Under the pieces are notes generated by a model that had not been told where the DNA came from, made no database searches, and was given only the letters and a program-made list of their open reading frames with translations. The translations under genes were made by a program, and so were the position numbers. From Ureibacillus yapensis (lineage in GTDB: Bacteria; Bacillota; Bacilli; Bacillales_A; Planococcaceae): a stretch of DNA of 64,000 nt. Positions 34,391-42,260 of the stretch are shown in pieces. How positions within the stretch are numbered: the first letter of the stretch is position 1; every line of letters starts with the position of its first letter. The DNA lies in NCBI RefSeq assembly GCF_003515775.1, contig NZ_QWEI01000008.1, positions 96,835 to 160,834 on the forward strand, read 5' to 3'.

Positions 34391-35763
34391 TCTTTCAATG
34401 TTAATTTGGCAACAATTTCGACTCTTGCTGTTTGAGGGAACATGTCAACCGGCTGGATATAGTCAACATGGTAAATCTTTGTCAGCTCCTGCAAGTCCTT
34501 TGCAAAAGTTGAAGGGTTGCAAGATGTATAAACAAAACGCTTTGGCTTGATTTTCATGACGGTTTTAATAAAGCTTGGGGCAAGGCCCGTGCGCGGGGGG
34601 TCGACTGTAATGACATCCGGAATAAAACCTTCGCGCTTCCATTTCGCAAGCCATTCTTCAGCAGTCCCTGTGTAATAACGGACATGGTTGAAACCATGAT
34701 TTCTTGCATTTTTCTTCGCATCTGCAATACTCTCCGGAACAACATCCATTCCTCGCACTTCTTTTGCCTCATTGGCCAGCCACAAACCGATTGTTCCTAC
34801 GCCGCAATAGGCATCTACCACTTTTTCCTTCCCCGTCAACTGTGCCGCTTTTTTAATTTCATCGTATAAATGAACAGTTTGTTCAGGGTTCAATTGGAAA
34901 AATGCACGGGAAGAAAGGTCGAATGCCAATTCTCCCAATTTTTCGTGAATTGTTTCTTTTCCGTAGAGCGTAATCGTTTCATCGCCGAAAATAAGAGAAG
35001 TTTTTTCCCGGTTGATATTTTGTGTGATGGAAACGATGCTTGGATCGATTTTTAGCATACGTTCAATCAGCTCATCCTTATGTGGAATCTCTTTTCGTGT
35101 CGTAACTAAACATACTTGTGTCTCGCCGGTTTGCATTGCTGTACGCACTACAATTGTTCTTACGAGTCCATCCAATGACTTGCCATTATAGATTGAGATA
35201 TTTAGTTTTTGCAATATTTTGCGGGTAGCCACCGTAATTTTTGATGTTAACGGGTGCTGAACGGCGCAATCATTAATATTCAATAGCTTGTTCGTTCCTT
35301 CTGAATAAAGCCCTGCATACACACGCTTGCCTTCTTTGCGTACTTGGAAGGAGCTTTTGTTTCGATAATGCCAAGGATTATCCATTCCAATCGTGGATCG
35401 AATATCTGTTTTTTCCGCAACAGGTTTTACGTATTTCTCCAACGCCTGCACGACCATATCCCGTTTTTCTCTTAGCTGGCCATCATAGGACAAATGCTGG
35501 AGCTGGCAACCGCCGCATTCATCGTAAAGTGCGCAGATTGGTTCCTGTCGTTCTTGAGATTCTTTGCGTATATTCAAAATTTCGGCTTCGGCAAAATTGC
35601 GTTGTACCTTGGACACCTTCACTGTTACTTCTTCACCAGGCAAGGCACCTTTTACAAAGACCACATTTCGTTTATAAAAGCCGACGCCCTCACCATTAAT
35701 GCCTAATCGTTTTATGGTTAACGGGAATTTTTGCCCGATTTCCATCGTTGCTTTATCGCTCAA
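34384..35763 (-). CDS. rlmD: 23S rRNA (uracil-5-)-methyltransferase RlmD/RlmCD type (459 aa)
   Basis: SAM-dependent m5U methyltransferase. An N-terminal TRAM domain (residues 8-65) is followed by a cysteine cluster [10 protein letters not shown] for a 4Fe-4S centre, then the SAM motif [16 protein letters not shown], and the catalytic cysteine in S-C-N-P. In low-GC Firmicutes one such enzyme can modify U747 and U1939. TTG 35763 is the start, with AAAGGA 11 nt upstream; the next ATG lacks a ribosome site. Confidence 0.92.
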   Translation of the reverse strand: MSDKATMEIGQKFPLTIKRLGINGEGVGFYKRNVVFVKGALPGEEVTVKVSKVQRNFAEAEILNIRKESQERQEPICALYDECGGCQLQHLSYDGQLREKRDMVVQALEKYVKPVAEKTDIRSTIGMDNPWHYRNKSSFQVRKEGKRVYAGLYSEGTNKLLNINDCAVQHPLTSKITVATRKILQKLNISIYNGKSLDGLVRTIVVRTAMQTGETQVCLVTTRKEIPHKDELIERMLKIDPSIVSITQNINREKTSLIFGDETITLYGKETIHEKLGELAFDLSSRAFFQLNPEQTVHLYDEIKKAAQLTGKEKVVDAYCGVGTIGLWLANEAKEVRGMDVVPESIADAKKNARNHGFNHVRYYTGTAEEWLAKWKREGFIPDVITVDPPRTGLAPSFIKTVMKIKPKRFVYTSCNPSTFAKDLQELTKIYHVDYIQPVDMFPQTARVEIVAKLTLKDK

Positions 35764-35937
35764 AAGCGTTCACGTCCTTTAATAAGTTCATCTCATTATT
35801 ATAGCGAAGCAATAAATGAAAGCAAACGAATAAAGCTTTTCAATCGTGGGTATTTTTTACTGAAATAATTTTCAGAAATTATAGGCTGGATAATTTCTTG
35901 AATAAGTGGTATTGTTATCTCAATTAAATAAAATATA

Positions 35938-36064
35938 TCCTTCGGGGTCGGGTGAAATTCCCAATCGACGGTGATGAAGCTGGAGCTTCTAAGCCCGTGA
36001 GCTCTTTTTGAGCAGGATTTGGTGCGAATCCAAAGCCGACAGTATAGTCTGGATGGGAGAAGGA
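35938..36064 (+). ncRNA. FMN (RFN) riboswitch 1
   Basis: All RFN blocks are present: TCGGGGTCGG-type 5' block, GGTGAAATTCCC, GACGGTGATGAAG, AAGCCCGTGAGC, GCAGGATTTGGTG, CGAATCCAAAGCCGACAGT and TCTGGATGGGAGAAGGA, closed by TCCTTC/GAAGGA (35938-35943 with 36059-36064). It senses FMN. It is followed not by a gene but by a terminator and then a second copy. Confidence 0.95.
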
Positions 36065-36138
36065 GCATTTTATAGTATTGCTATTAAAAATGGATTTTTT
36101 AATGGTCTAATTTGCTATATATTTTTTCGTATGCTTTT

Positions 36139-36172
36139 ATCCCGCTCTTTTAAGACGGGATTTTTTTTATTT
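36139..36172 (+). terminator. Terminator of FMN riboswitch 1
   Basis: ATCCCG pairs with CGGGAT around an 11-nt loop; eight T follow. Confidence 0.8.
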
Positions 36173-36198
36173 AATTAAACAATTATATATGTGAAATG

Positions 36199-36324
36199 TC
36201 CTTCGGGGTCGGGTGAAATTCCCAATCGACGGTGATGAAGTCAAACTTCTAAGCCCGTGAGCTCTTTATGAGCAGGATTTGGTGCGAATCCAAAGCCGAC
36301 AGTATAGTCTGGATGGGAGAAGGA
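36199..36324 (+). ncRNA. FMN (RFN) riboswitch 2
   Basis: Nearly identical to riboswitch 1; the differences are mainly in the tip of one stem (GAAGTCAAACTTC instead of GAAGCTGGAGCTTC) and one base in another loop, both keeping pairing. P1 is TCCTTC (36199-36204) with GAAGGA (36319-36324). It is placed directly upstream of ribE with its own terminator. Confidence 0.95.
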
Positions 36325-36397
36325 TGAATTGTGGCACTTTTTGAAAACGTATGTTCAAAAGGTCTATTAGGCTATGCCATTAATGATTACTCCCAAA

Positions 36398-36428
36398 CTC
36401 CTTAGGATGCTAAGGGGTTTTTATTTTT
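36398..36428 (+). terminator. Terminator of FMN riboswitch 2
   Basis: CTCCTTAG pairs with CTAAGGGG around GATG and is followed by TTTTTATTTTTT. It is the expression platform before ribE. Confidence 0.8.
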
Positions 36429-36454
36429 TTCATGATTTGGAAGAAGGTGAGTAG

Positions 36455-37093
36455 ATGTTTACAGGCATTATTGAAGATAAAGGAAAAGTAATAGCGATTC
36501 AAAAAGATGTAAATAGCATGCAGCTAACAATTGAAACCCCGAAAATTGTATCGGATGCCCAGTTGGGAGATAGCGTTGCGGTGAATGGCGTATGTCTAAC
36601 AATTACGCACATGAACAATGAAATAATGACCGTTGATGTTATGCCGGAAACCGTGAAAGCGACAACCATCCATACATTGAAATTGGGTGATTTCGTGAAT
36701 TTGGAGCGTGCGATGAGCGCAAACGGCCGATTTGGTGGGCATATCGTTTCGGGACATGTAGATGGAGTGGGGACGATCAAAAGCAAAAGACCTGTTTCGA
36801 ATGCTGTTTATATTGAAATTGAAATCCCCAAGGACCTTGCGGAAAATTGCATTCCAAAAGGCTCCATCACGATAGATGGAACAAGCTTAACGCTCTTTGG
36901 TGTAACAGAAAGCAGCGTAACGGTTTCGCTAATTCCGCACACTTATGCCGAAACAATTTTAGGCATGAAAAATGTCGGTGAAAGTGTAAATATCGAAACG
37001 GATATGCTAGGGAAGTATGTATTGCATCATTTAAGAAAAACTGAAACAAAATCAAATATATCAATGGATTTTCTGAGACAAAATGGTTTTTAA
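36455..37093 (+). CDS. ribE: Riboflavin synthase alpha subunit (212 aa)
   Basis: Dismutates two 6,7-dimethyl-8-ribityllumazine to riboflavin. Starts with the diagnostic M-F-T-G-I-I-E and has two lumazine-binding barrels, each with a V-x-G-V-x-L-T-I or I-D-G-T-S-L-T-L strand; G-H-I-V-S-G-H-V-D-G links them. AAGAAGGTGAG precedes ATG 36455. It is the first gene after the FMN riboswitches; ribD, which precedes it in Bacillus, is missing. A dispersed repeat element begins at its stop codon. Confidence 0.95.
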   Translation: MFTGIIEDKGKVIAIQKDVNSMQLTIETPKIVSDAQLGDSVAVNGVCLTITHMNNEIMTVDVMPETVKATTIHTLKLGDFVNLERAMSANGRFGGHIVSGHVDGVGTIKSKRPVSNAVYIEIEIPKDLAENCIPKGSITIDGTSLTLFGVTESSVTVSLIPHTYAETILGMKNVGESVNIETDMLGKYVLHHLRKTETKSNISMDFLRQNGF

Positions 37094-37284
37094 CTTCATT
37101 CAGTAGAAGTCGTAAACTTCTATAAGTGATGTGATGAATAAAAAAAGAGAAAAGCATTCAGTTGAGGTACAAACCTGGACTGAATAAAGTTAAAGCCTCC
37201 GGCGGATGTCACAGATTTTTAAAGGAAGTTTATTGAGCAAGCTCAATAAAAATCTGGACGCAAATATGCCAAGGCAAATTTGAT
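37091..37284 (+). repeat. Dispersed structured repeat, copy 1 (between ribE and ribB)
   Basis: A roughly 190-bp element that starts TAACTTCATTCAGTAGAA and ends GCCAAGGCAAATTTG. It contains CTGAATAAAGTTAAAGCC, TCCGGCGGATG, an 10-bp hairpin TTTATTGAGC/GCTCAATAAA, outer pairing CAGATTTTT/AAAAATCTG, and a final hairpin around CCAAGG. The second copy is at 53386-53570 in the opposite orientation, and hairpin arms differ by paired changes. The first bases overlap the ribE stop codon. Confidence 0.85.
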
Positions 37285-37306
37285 TTAAATTCAGGAGGTG
37301 TCTTAC

Positions 37307-37939
37307 ATGTTAAATACAATAGAAGAAGCTTTGGAAGAGCTAAAAAATGGAAAAGCGATCATCGTTGTGGACGACGAAGATCGTGAAAATGAAGGCGATT
37401 TAGTAATTCTGGCTGAATTTGCAACTCCGGCAAACATTAACTTCATGGCAACATTTGGCCGTGGATTAATTTGTACGCCAATTACAGAAGAGTTGGCTGA
37501 AAATTTACAATTGCCATCGATGGTCGCACTGAATACTGATAATCACCAAACTGCATTCACTGTGAGTGTCGACCATATTGAAACAACAACTGGAATTAGT
37601 GCACATGAGCGTTCTTATACGATTCTGCAAATGATTGGCGAAAATGCAAAACCAAATCATTTTAGAAGACCTGGCCATGTTTTTCCACTAGTGGCAAAAC
37701 AAAATGGTGTTCTCGAAAGAAGAGGTCATACGGAGGCAGCTGTTGATTTAGCGAAAGCTTGCGGCAGTTATCCTGCAGGTGTGATTGTCGAAATCATGGG
37801 GGATGACGGAGAAATGCTGCGCTTGGACGGATTAAAAATCTTTGCCGAAAAACATAATTTAAAAATTATTTCTATCGAAGATCTGGTGCTTTACCGTTTA
37901 AATCAAGTAAAAGAGAAAAGTACAGTCGTTGGTGACTGA
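37307..37939 (+). CDS. ribB: 3,4-dihydroxy-2-butanone 4-phosphate synthase, monofunctional (210 aa)
   Basis: Makes the four-carbon precursor of riboflavin from ribulose 5-phosphate. Active-site segments [10 protein letters not shown] (near 28), A-R-/H-E-R-S-type loop I-S-A-H-E-R-S, and R-R-P-G-H-V-F-P-L and R-x-G-H-T-E-A are present. In Bacillus this domain is fused to GTP cyclohydrolase II (about 400 aa); here the protein ends right after the RibB domain and no RibA domain follows. AGGAGGTG precedes ATG 37307. Confidence 0.94.
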   Translation: MLNTIEEALEELKNGKAIIVVDDEDRENEGDLVILAEFATPANINFMATFGRGLICTPITEELAENLQLPSMVALNTDNHQTAFTVSVDHIETTTGISAHERSYTILQMIGENAKPNHFRRPGHVFPLVAKQNGVLERRGHTEAAVDLAKACGSYPAGVIVEIMGDDGEMLRLDGLKIFAEKHNLKIISIEDLVLYRLNQVKEKSTVVGD

Positions 37940-37975
37940 AAAGAATGAATCTATATGAGAAGAGGAGAATGGAAA

Positions 37976-38443
37976 ATGGGAAAAGTATTTGAAGCACAAT
38001 TAATCGGAACAGGCTTGAAAGTTGGAATTGTAGTGGGGCGTTTTAATAATTTTATTACGGACAAGCTTTTGGAAGGTGCACTTGATGGCCTGAAAAGACA
38101 TGGGGTAGAGGAAAACAACATCGATATTGCTTGGGTACCGGGAGCATTCGAAGTGCCGTTTATTTCCAAGCAAATGGTCGAAACAGGCGAATATGATGCG
38201 GTAATCGGACTAGGTACCGTGATTCGCGGGGCTACGACGCACTATGATTATGTAAATAATGAAGCGGCAAAAGGCATTGCAAGTGTTTCTTTAAATTCAA
38301 ACGTTCCTGTCATTTTCGGTATTGTGACAACTGAAAACATTGAGCAAGCAATCGAAAGAGCGGGTACAAAAGCTGGAAATAAAGGATATGACTCTGCAGT
38401 GTCTGCAATTGAAATGGCAAACTTAAAGAAAATGTTTAAATAA
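37976..38443 (+). CDS. ribH: 6,7-dimethyl-8-ribityllumazine synthase (155 aa)
   Basis: Joins the RibB product to the pyrimidine to make lumazine, and forms an icosahedral shell in bacilli. V-V-G-R-F-N near 22, W-V-P-G-A-F-E-V-P near 55 and the A-T-T-H-Y-D-Y-V loop near 85 (catalytic His) are seen. GAGGAG lies 8 nt before ATG 37976. Last gene of the trimmed rib operon; a hairpin follows. Confidence 0.96.
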   Translation: MGKVFEAQLIGTGLKVGIVVGRFNNFITDKLLEGALDGLKRHGVEENNIDIAWVPGAFEVPFISKQMVETGEYDAVIGLGTVIRGATTHYDYVNNEAAKGIASVSLNSNVPVIFGIVTTENIEQAIERAGTKAGNKGYDSAVSAIEMANLKKMFK

Positions 38444-38450
38444 ATAAAAA

Positions 38451-38486
38451 GTAGGAGATCCAAAATTTCAGTTTTGGGTCTCCCAC
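38451..38486. terminator. Terminator between ribH and pdaA
   Basis: GTAGGAGA.CCAAAA pairs with TTTTGG.TCTCCCAC. On the minus strand it is followed by TTTTTATTTA, so it ends the pdaA transcript well. Confidence 0.7.
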
Positions 38487-38489
38487 CTA

Positions 38490-39281
38490 TTACTCCATTA
38501 CTTCTCCCATTACTAACTCATCCAATGTTCCAAATTGATATCCCTGTTTTTTGGCATCTTCTATAAATTTCGGAAGAGCATCTGCATTATGTTTCGCTAC
38601 AGTGTGAAGAAGGATGAGCGCTCCAGGATGAAGTTGTCCCATTAATTCATTATAGGCATAATCCCAACCTTTATTAGAATCTTTATGCCAATCCACGAAG
38701 GCCGTATCCCAAAACATATGCGTATAACCGTATTTATTGCCAACTTCCAAAACTCTTTCATTAAAAATTCCTTTAGGAGGACGCACATAATGTGTACGTT
38801 TTATACCTGAAATCTCTTCAAGTTTTTTATCGAATTTTTGCCATTCTTCTACTAATTCGGCTTCGGAAAGTTTCGACATATCCGGATGGCTGTAGGAATG
38901 ATTCCCGATAATATGCCCATCTTCAATCATTCTTTTCACTAAATCGGTTGCGCTTGTTAAATAATGTCCGGTTAAGAAAAATGTCGCAGGAACGTTTTCT
39001 TTTTTCAAGGTATCAAGAATTCTTTCCGTATGCCCAGCTTCGAAGCCATTATCAAAAGTTAAATAGATAATTTTATGCTCGGGATCTCCCGTAAAAAACG
39101 CACCATATTTCTCTATAATCGATTCAAACTTTTCCCCGGCATCTCCGGGCTGTCCATTTTTGGATTTTGTAAAGCCCCAGTGATATTCGTTTGCATTGGC
39201 AACTTCCGGTTTAACCATACTAAATATCATTGAAAACAACAGTGAACAAATGATTAAGCCAGAAATATAACGTATCCTCAT
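38490..39281 (-). CDS. pdaA: Polysaccharide deacetylase PdaA, cortex delta-lactam formation (263 aa)
   Basis: N-acetylmuramic acid deacetylase that helps make muramic delta-lactam in the spore cortex; exported. Residues 1-30 are a signal peptide (basic R-I-R-Y then a hydrophobic core, A-N-A-N-E after it). The NodB domain has T-F-D-N-G near 71 (family has D-D or D-N), the metal histidines in G-N-H-S-Y-S-H, R-P-P-K-G, and D-T-A-F-V-D-W, the PdaA-specific form. ATG 39281 follows AAGGAGG at 12-nt spacing. Confidence 0.9.
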   Translation of the reverse strand: MRIRYISGLIICSLLFSMIFSMVKPEVANANEYHWGFTKSKNGQPGDAGEKFESIIEKYGAFFTGDPEHKIIYLTFDNGFEAGHTERILDTLKKENVPATFFLTGHYLTSATDLVKRMIEDGHIIGNHSYSHPDMSKLSEAELVEEWQKFDKKLEEISGIKRTHYVRPPKGIFNERVLEVGNKYGYTHMFWDTAFVDWHKDSNKGWDYAYNELMGQLHPGALILLHTVAKHNADALPKFIEDAKKQGYQFGTLDELVMGEVME

Positions 39282-39413
39282 AAAATATTTTAGCCTCCTT
39301 TTTTCCTTATATTGCACGGTAGGGTTCAAGGGTATGCGAGTCAAATGATGGTATTTAAATAAAATGAAACGTTCGTAAAAAACATGTATACTAGCCTAAG
39401 AAGGAGTGTTTGT

Positions 39414-40223
39414 ATGCAAGTTATTTCAAAAATTGGCAGACAAAAAAACAATCCAGAACGCTATAATATCTATTTAAATGATACATACGCTTTTGCGGTG
39501 GATGAGTCGACGCTTATTAAGTTTGGCTTAACAAAGGGAAAAGTGCTCGAGCAGTTTGATATTGATGAAATTACATACGAAGACGAGATTGCCAAAGCTT
39601 TTAATCGGGCGTTGAATTTCTTAAGCTTTCAAATGCGCAGTGAATACGAAGTGAAAAAAAAGCTGCTGGACGCGGGCTTTGGGGAAGCCGTCGTGTTGGA
39701 GGCCATAAAAAAGCTTGAAAAACTAGGGTTTTTAAATGATGAAACCTATTCGAAAGCCCTTTTGGAGACAAAAAAGAAAACAGCGAAAAAAGGACCCAGG
39801 GCCATTAAGCAGGATTTAATCAAAAAAGGAATCGATAAAGAAACGCAAGCTAAGGTACTAGATTCTTTTTCCTTTAATGAGCAGCTTGCTATTGCGATGG
39901 AGCTAGCGCAAAAGGCCGTTCGCGCCAACCAAAATAAAACACCCATGCAAACCAAGCAAAAAATACAGGATGTTTTGCTTCGTAAAGGGTATTCTTTTTC
40001 CGTCATCACTCAAATACTTGACGAAATAAAGCTTGAGCGAGAAGATGATGATTGGCAGCAAATGATTCAACTTCAAGGGGAGAAACTTTGGAAGAAATAC
40101 GCCTCAAAATACAGTGGAAATGATTTGCGCATGAAGATGAAACAAGCTCTTTATCAAAAAGGGTTTCCGATAGAAATAATCGATCGCTTTTTAGAGGAAA
40201 AGGAGAGGGAACAACATGACTGA
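39414..40223 (+). CDS. recX: Recombination regulator RecX (269 aa)
   Basis: Modulates RecA filaments. Built from repeated three-helix units; F-L-S-F-Q-M-R-S-E-Y-E-V-K-K-K-L and K-L-G-F-L-N-D-E-T-Y-S are the family's core motifs. ATG 39414 has AAGGAG 7 nt upstream; the frame extends upstream without a site. The start of yfhH lies 8 nt inside its end, matching the recX(yfhG)-yfhH order in B. subtilis. Confidence 0.93.
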   Translation: MQVISKIGRQKNNPERYNIYLNDTYAFAVDESTLIKFGLTKGKVLEQFDIDEITYEDEIAKAFNRALNFLSFQMRSEYEVKKKLLDAGFGEAVVLEAIKKLEKLGFLNDETYSKALLETKKKTAKKGPRAIKQDLIKKGIDKETQAKVLDSFSFNEQLAIAMELAQKAVRANQNKTPMQTKQKIQDVLLRKGYSFSVITQILDEIKLEREDDDWQQMIQLQGEKLWKKYASKYSGNDLRMKMKQALYQKGFPIEIIDRFLEEKEREQHD

Positions 40224-40545
40224 AAAAAGCTATGCCGACATGACTGAACAAGAACTAAGAGAAGAAATTGCAAAGCTAAAAGAAAAAGCGAGAAAAGCGG
40301 AGCAGCTAGGTATTGTGAATGAATATGCGGTTTATGAACGAAAAGCGACCATGGCAGCTGCTTATCTTATTGACCCTGATACGATTGTCAAAGGCGAGAT
40401 GTACCGGATTGACGGTGCACCGGGAGAATTTTTCAAAGTGGAATATTTAAAAGGACGCTTCGCCTGGGGTTATCGTTTAGGCGGGGAGCGCTATGAAGAA
40501 GCATTGCCAATCTCGATTCTGTTGCCAATGAAGGTAGGGAAATAA
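40216..40545 (+). CDS. yfhH: YfhH family protein, DUF1811 (109 aa)
   Basis: A small cytoplasmic protein with an N-terminal helical hairpin (Y-A-D-M-T-E-Q-E-L-R-E-E-I) and a C-terminal beta part (Y-L-K-G-R-F-A-W-G-Y-R-L-G) as in DUF1811. Function unknown. The GGAGAGGG site lies within recX, and the genes overlap by 8 nt. Confidence 0.88.
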   Translation: MTEKSYADMTEQELREEIAKLKEKARKAEQLGIVNEYAVYERKATMAAAYLIDPDTIVKGEMYRIDGAPGEFFKVEYLKGRFAWGYRLGGERYEEALPISILLPMKVGK

Positions 40546-40546
40546 A

Positions 40547-40822
40547 ATGAATCAACAACATTCCATTGAACAGCTAACACAACTCCTGGCTGAGAAAAAC
40601 CCTAACTTATCCGTAAATAAAGCAAGAACTTGGATCGAATTGCTTTGGTCGGATTTTGAATCCACTTATGCCAAAGCGGGGTATGATTATCGAGGTGCTG
40701 AATATACCGAGAGAATCATTAGACAATGGATTACAAGTTACGGCGACAAAATCCATGAATTTGCAGGAAGAAATCCAAAGTACATTCATTTATTGGATGA
40801 AAGTGATGGAACACTTCAATAA
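40547..40822 (+). CDS. yfhJ: YfhJ family (WVELL) protein (91 aa)
   Basis: A small protein with A-R-T-W-I-E-L-L-W-S-D-F-E-S-T-Y-A-K-A-G near residues 25-45, the WVELL-family signature, and an alternating W-I-T-x-Y-G segment at the end. Function unknown. It starts 1 nt after yfhH, so recX-yfhH-yfhJ form one operon; in B. subtilis the spore gene sspK sits between the last two and is absent here. Confidence 0.85.
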   Translation: MNQQHSIEQLTQLLAEKNPNLSVNKARTWIELLWSDFESTYAKAGYDYRGAEYTERIIRQWITSYGDKIHEFAGRNPKYIHLLDESDGTLQ

Positions 40823-40835
40823 GTTGTATAAAAAT

Positions 40836-40865
40836 AAGGAGTTGTCCTAAAATGGACAGCTCCTT
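40836..40865 (+). terminator. Weak terminator after yfhJ
   Basis: AAGGAG.TGTCC pairs with GGACA.CTCCTT around a 6-nt loop, but the T-run is poor. Confidence 0.5.
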
Positions 40866-40911
40866 AACTTGATTATACGATAGTATGAATTTTTTGGGAA
40901 ATTCAAATAAT

Positions 40912-41160
40912 GTCTAGCTCCGGCGCCCAGCCCCTCGAGTCGCGGTCTGCCCTCGGTAGAAAGCTGAAGAGATACTTTCGATTCGGACCTTCCGCAGCAC
41001 ATGGATGTGCAAGTGCCGATAATGCTGCTGTCGCTTCGCTTTCGCGCAAAAAACATCTGCCACACGATGTGGCGTTTTTATCGGCCAGCGCTTGTACCTG
41101 TCGCTATGCTTTCGGTACACAAAACATCTGTCGGGGCTAAGAAGGGCGCCTCCGCTTTCC
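40912..41160 (-). repeat. GC-rich dispersed repeat, copy B
   Basis: Same family as 20684-20854, inverted and longer: on the minus strand it starts GAAAGCGGAGGCGCCC and ends GACTCGAGGGGCTGGGCGCC. The inner part has extra hairpins (CCACATCGTGTGG, GCACATCCATGTGC). It fills the gap between yfhJ and yfhP, which otherwise holds no gene. Confidence 0.8.
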
Positions 41161-41163
41161 GGA

Positions 41164-42150
41164 TTAATCACTTGATCCAATTTGAAGTTTCTTTTGCAGT
41201 TTGTCTTCGCTAAAGATCCACCCTGTGTAAGAATTGATGATATTTAAATCATCGTCAAGGTGAGCTAATGCTACAAACGGATAGTGATCGTTACTGCGGT
41301 ATCTTAAATCGATTAGGCGCACCTCCGTCAACCCATTCTCCAATTCATTAATTTCCCAACGATATAAGGGAGAGAACGAAAGGAATGCACTTAAGTTTCG
41401 ATCTTCCAACGCTTTTTTCACAAGCGGCGTTTCTGGTATAGGATGAATTTCGAATTTATCATAAATATTAATGGTTCTTCCATAGGCGCGGCCAACATAG
41501 TAATGTGTTTTTGATTTTGCGGCAACACGCCAGTTGAAAAAGCGCATTGTCGGTGCCACAATAACGAAATCTTCATCCTGAATTGTATTGTGAACCGCTC
41601 TTTTGACCGCAGCTTGTACCAAAAAACGCAAAATGTAGTAAACCACAATAATGATATACATGATGGTGAAGGTTTTAACCGGGTCAAAGCCAAACGCCCA
41701 CAGCAATAGCCCAATGCAATGAATGCCGAAAATAATTGGATCGAAAGTATTGATGACGCCAAGAGCAATCCATTTTCTTGAAAAAGGTCTTAGGGCTTGT
41801 GTCCCGTATGCATTGAATATATCAACAAAAACATGCAAAAATACGGCCAAAAATGTCCAAAGCCAAAGGTGCAGGACATTAACATCCTGAAAAATGAAAC
41901 TCAAAACGGCAGTAATGGCGATTGGCCACAAAATTACCGCGGGAATCGAATGTGTAATTCCTCGGTGATGCCGTATATAAACCGCGTTGTTGCGTAATTT
42001 TAAAACTGTATCAATATCAGGTGCTTGTGATCCGATGATGGTACCGGCCATGATTGCTGCGAACCCAGTCGTGTTATTTGCCACAGCCGGGTCGGCTAGA
42101 GCCAGGCCGCCTAAAGCAATGCCCATCACCAAATGTGTGCCAGAATCCAA
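41164..42150 (-). CDS. yfhP: YfhP membrane-bound metal-dependent hydrolase-like protein (328 aa)
   Basis: A LexA-binding/inner-membrane YdjM-like hydrolase family protein. D-S-G-T-H-L-V-M-G at the N-terminus, S-Q-A-P-D-I-D-T and H-H-R-G-I-T-H-S carry the conserved metal-type His and Asp residues; five or so helices follow, then a soluble C-terminal third. In B. subtilis YfhP represses or affects neighbouring genes; here only the family can be stated. TTG 42150 (AAGGAG 8 nt upstream, M-D-S-G-T-H) is preferred over TTG 42159, which touches the ribosome site. Divergent from mutY as in B. subtilis. Confidence 0.85.
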   Translation of the reverse strand: MDSGTHLVMGIALGGLALADPAVANNTTGFAAIMAGTIIGSQAPDIDTVLKLRNNAVYIRHHRGITHSIPAVILWPIAITAVLSFIFQDVNVLHLWLWTFLAVFLHVFVDIFNAYGTQALRPFSRKWIALGVINTFDPIIFGIHCIGLLLWAFGFDPVKTFTIMYIIIVVYYILRFLVQAAVKRAVHNTIQDEDFVIVAPTMRFFNWRVAAKSKTHYYVGRAYGRTINIYDKFEIHPIPETPLVKKALEDRNLSAFLSFSPLYRWEINELENGLTEVRLIDLRYRSNDHYPFVALAHLDDDLNIINSYTGWIFSEDKLQKKLQIGSSD

Positions 42151-42260
42151 ATATATCAACTCCTTGTTTTGGAGAGATTAAAAAAATAAATTTTTTGTTT
42201 AGTATAACTATAATATACCCCAATTACGCATTTTAAAATCGAAATCTATAGGAGGCTATG

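Noticed and set aside
37094..37306. Possible missing ribA or ribD fragment between ribE and ribB
   Set aside because: The interval aligns with the dispersed element at 53386-53570 and has no coding similarity to either enzyme.
40910..41213. Overlapping open frames on both strands in repeat copy B
   Set aside because: Not conserved in the other two copies; a result of high GC content.
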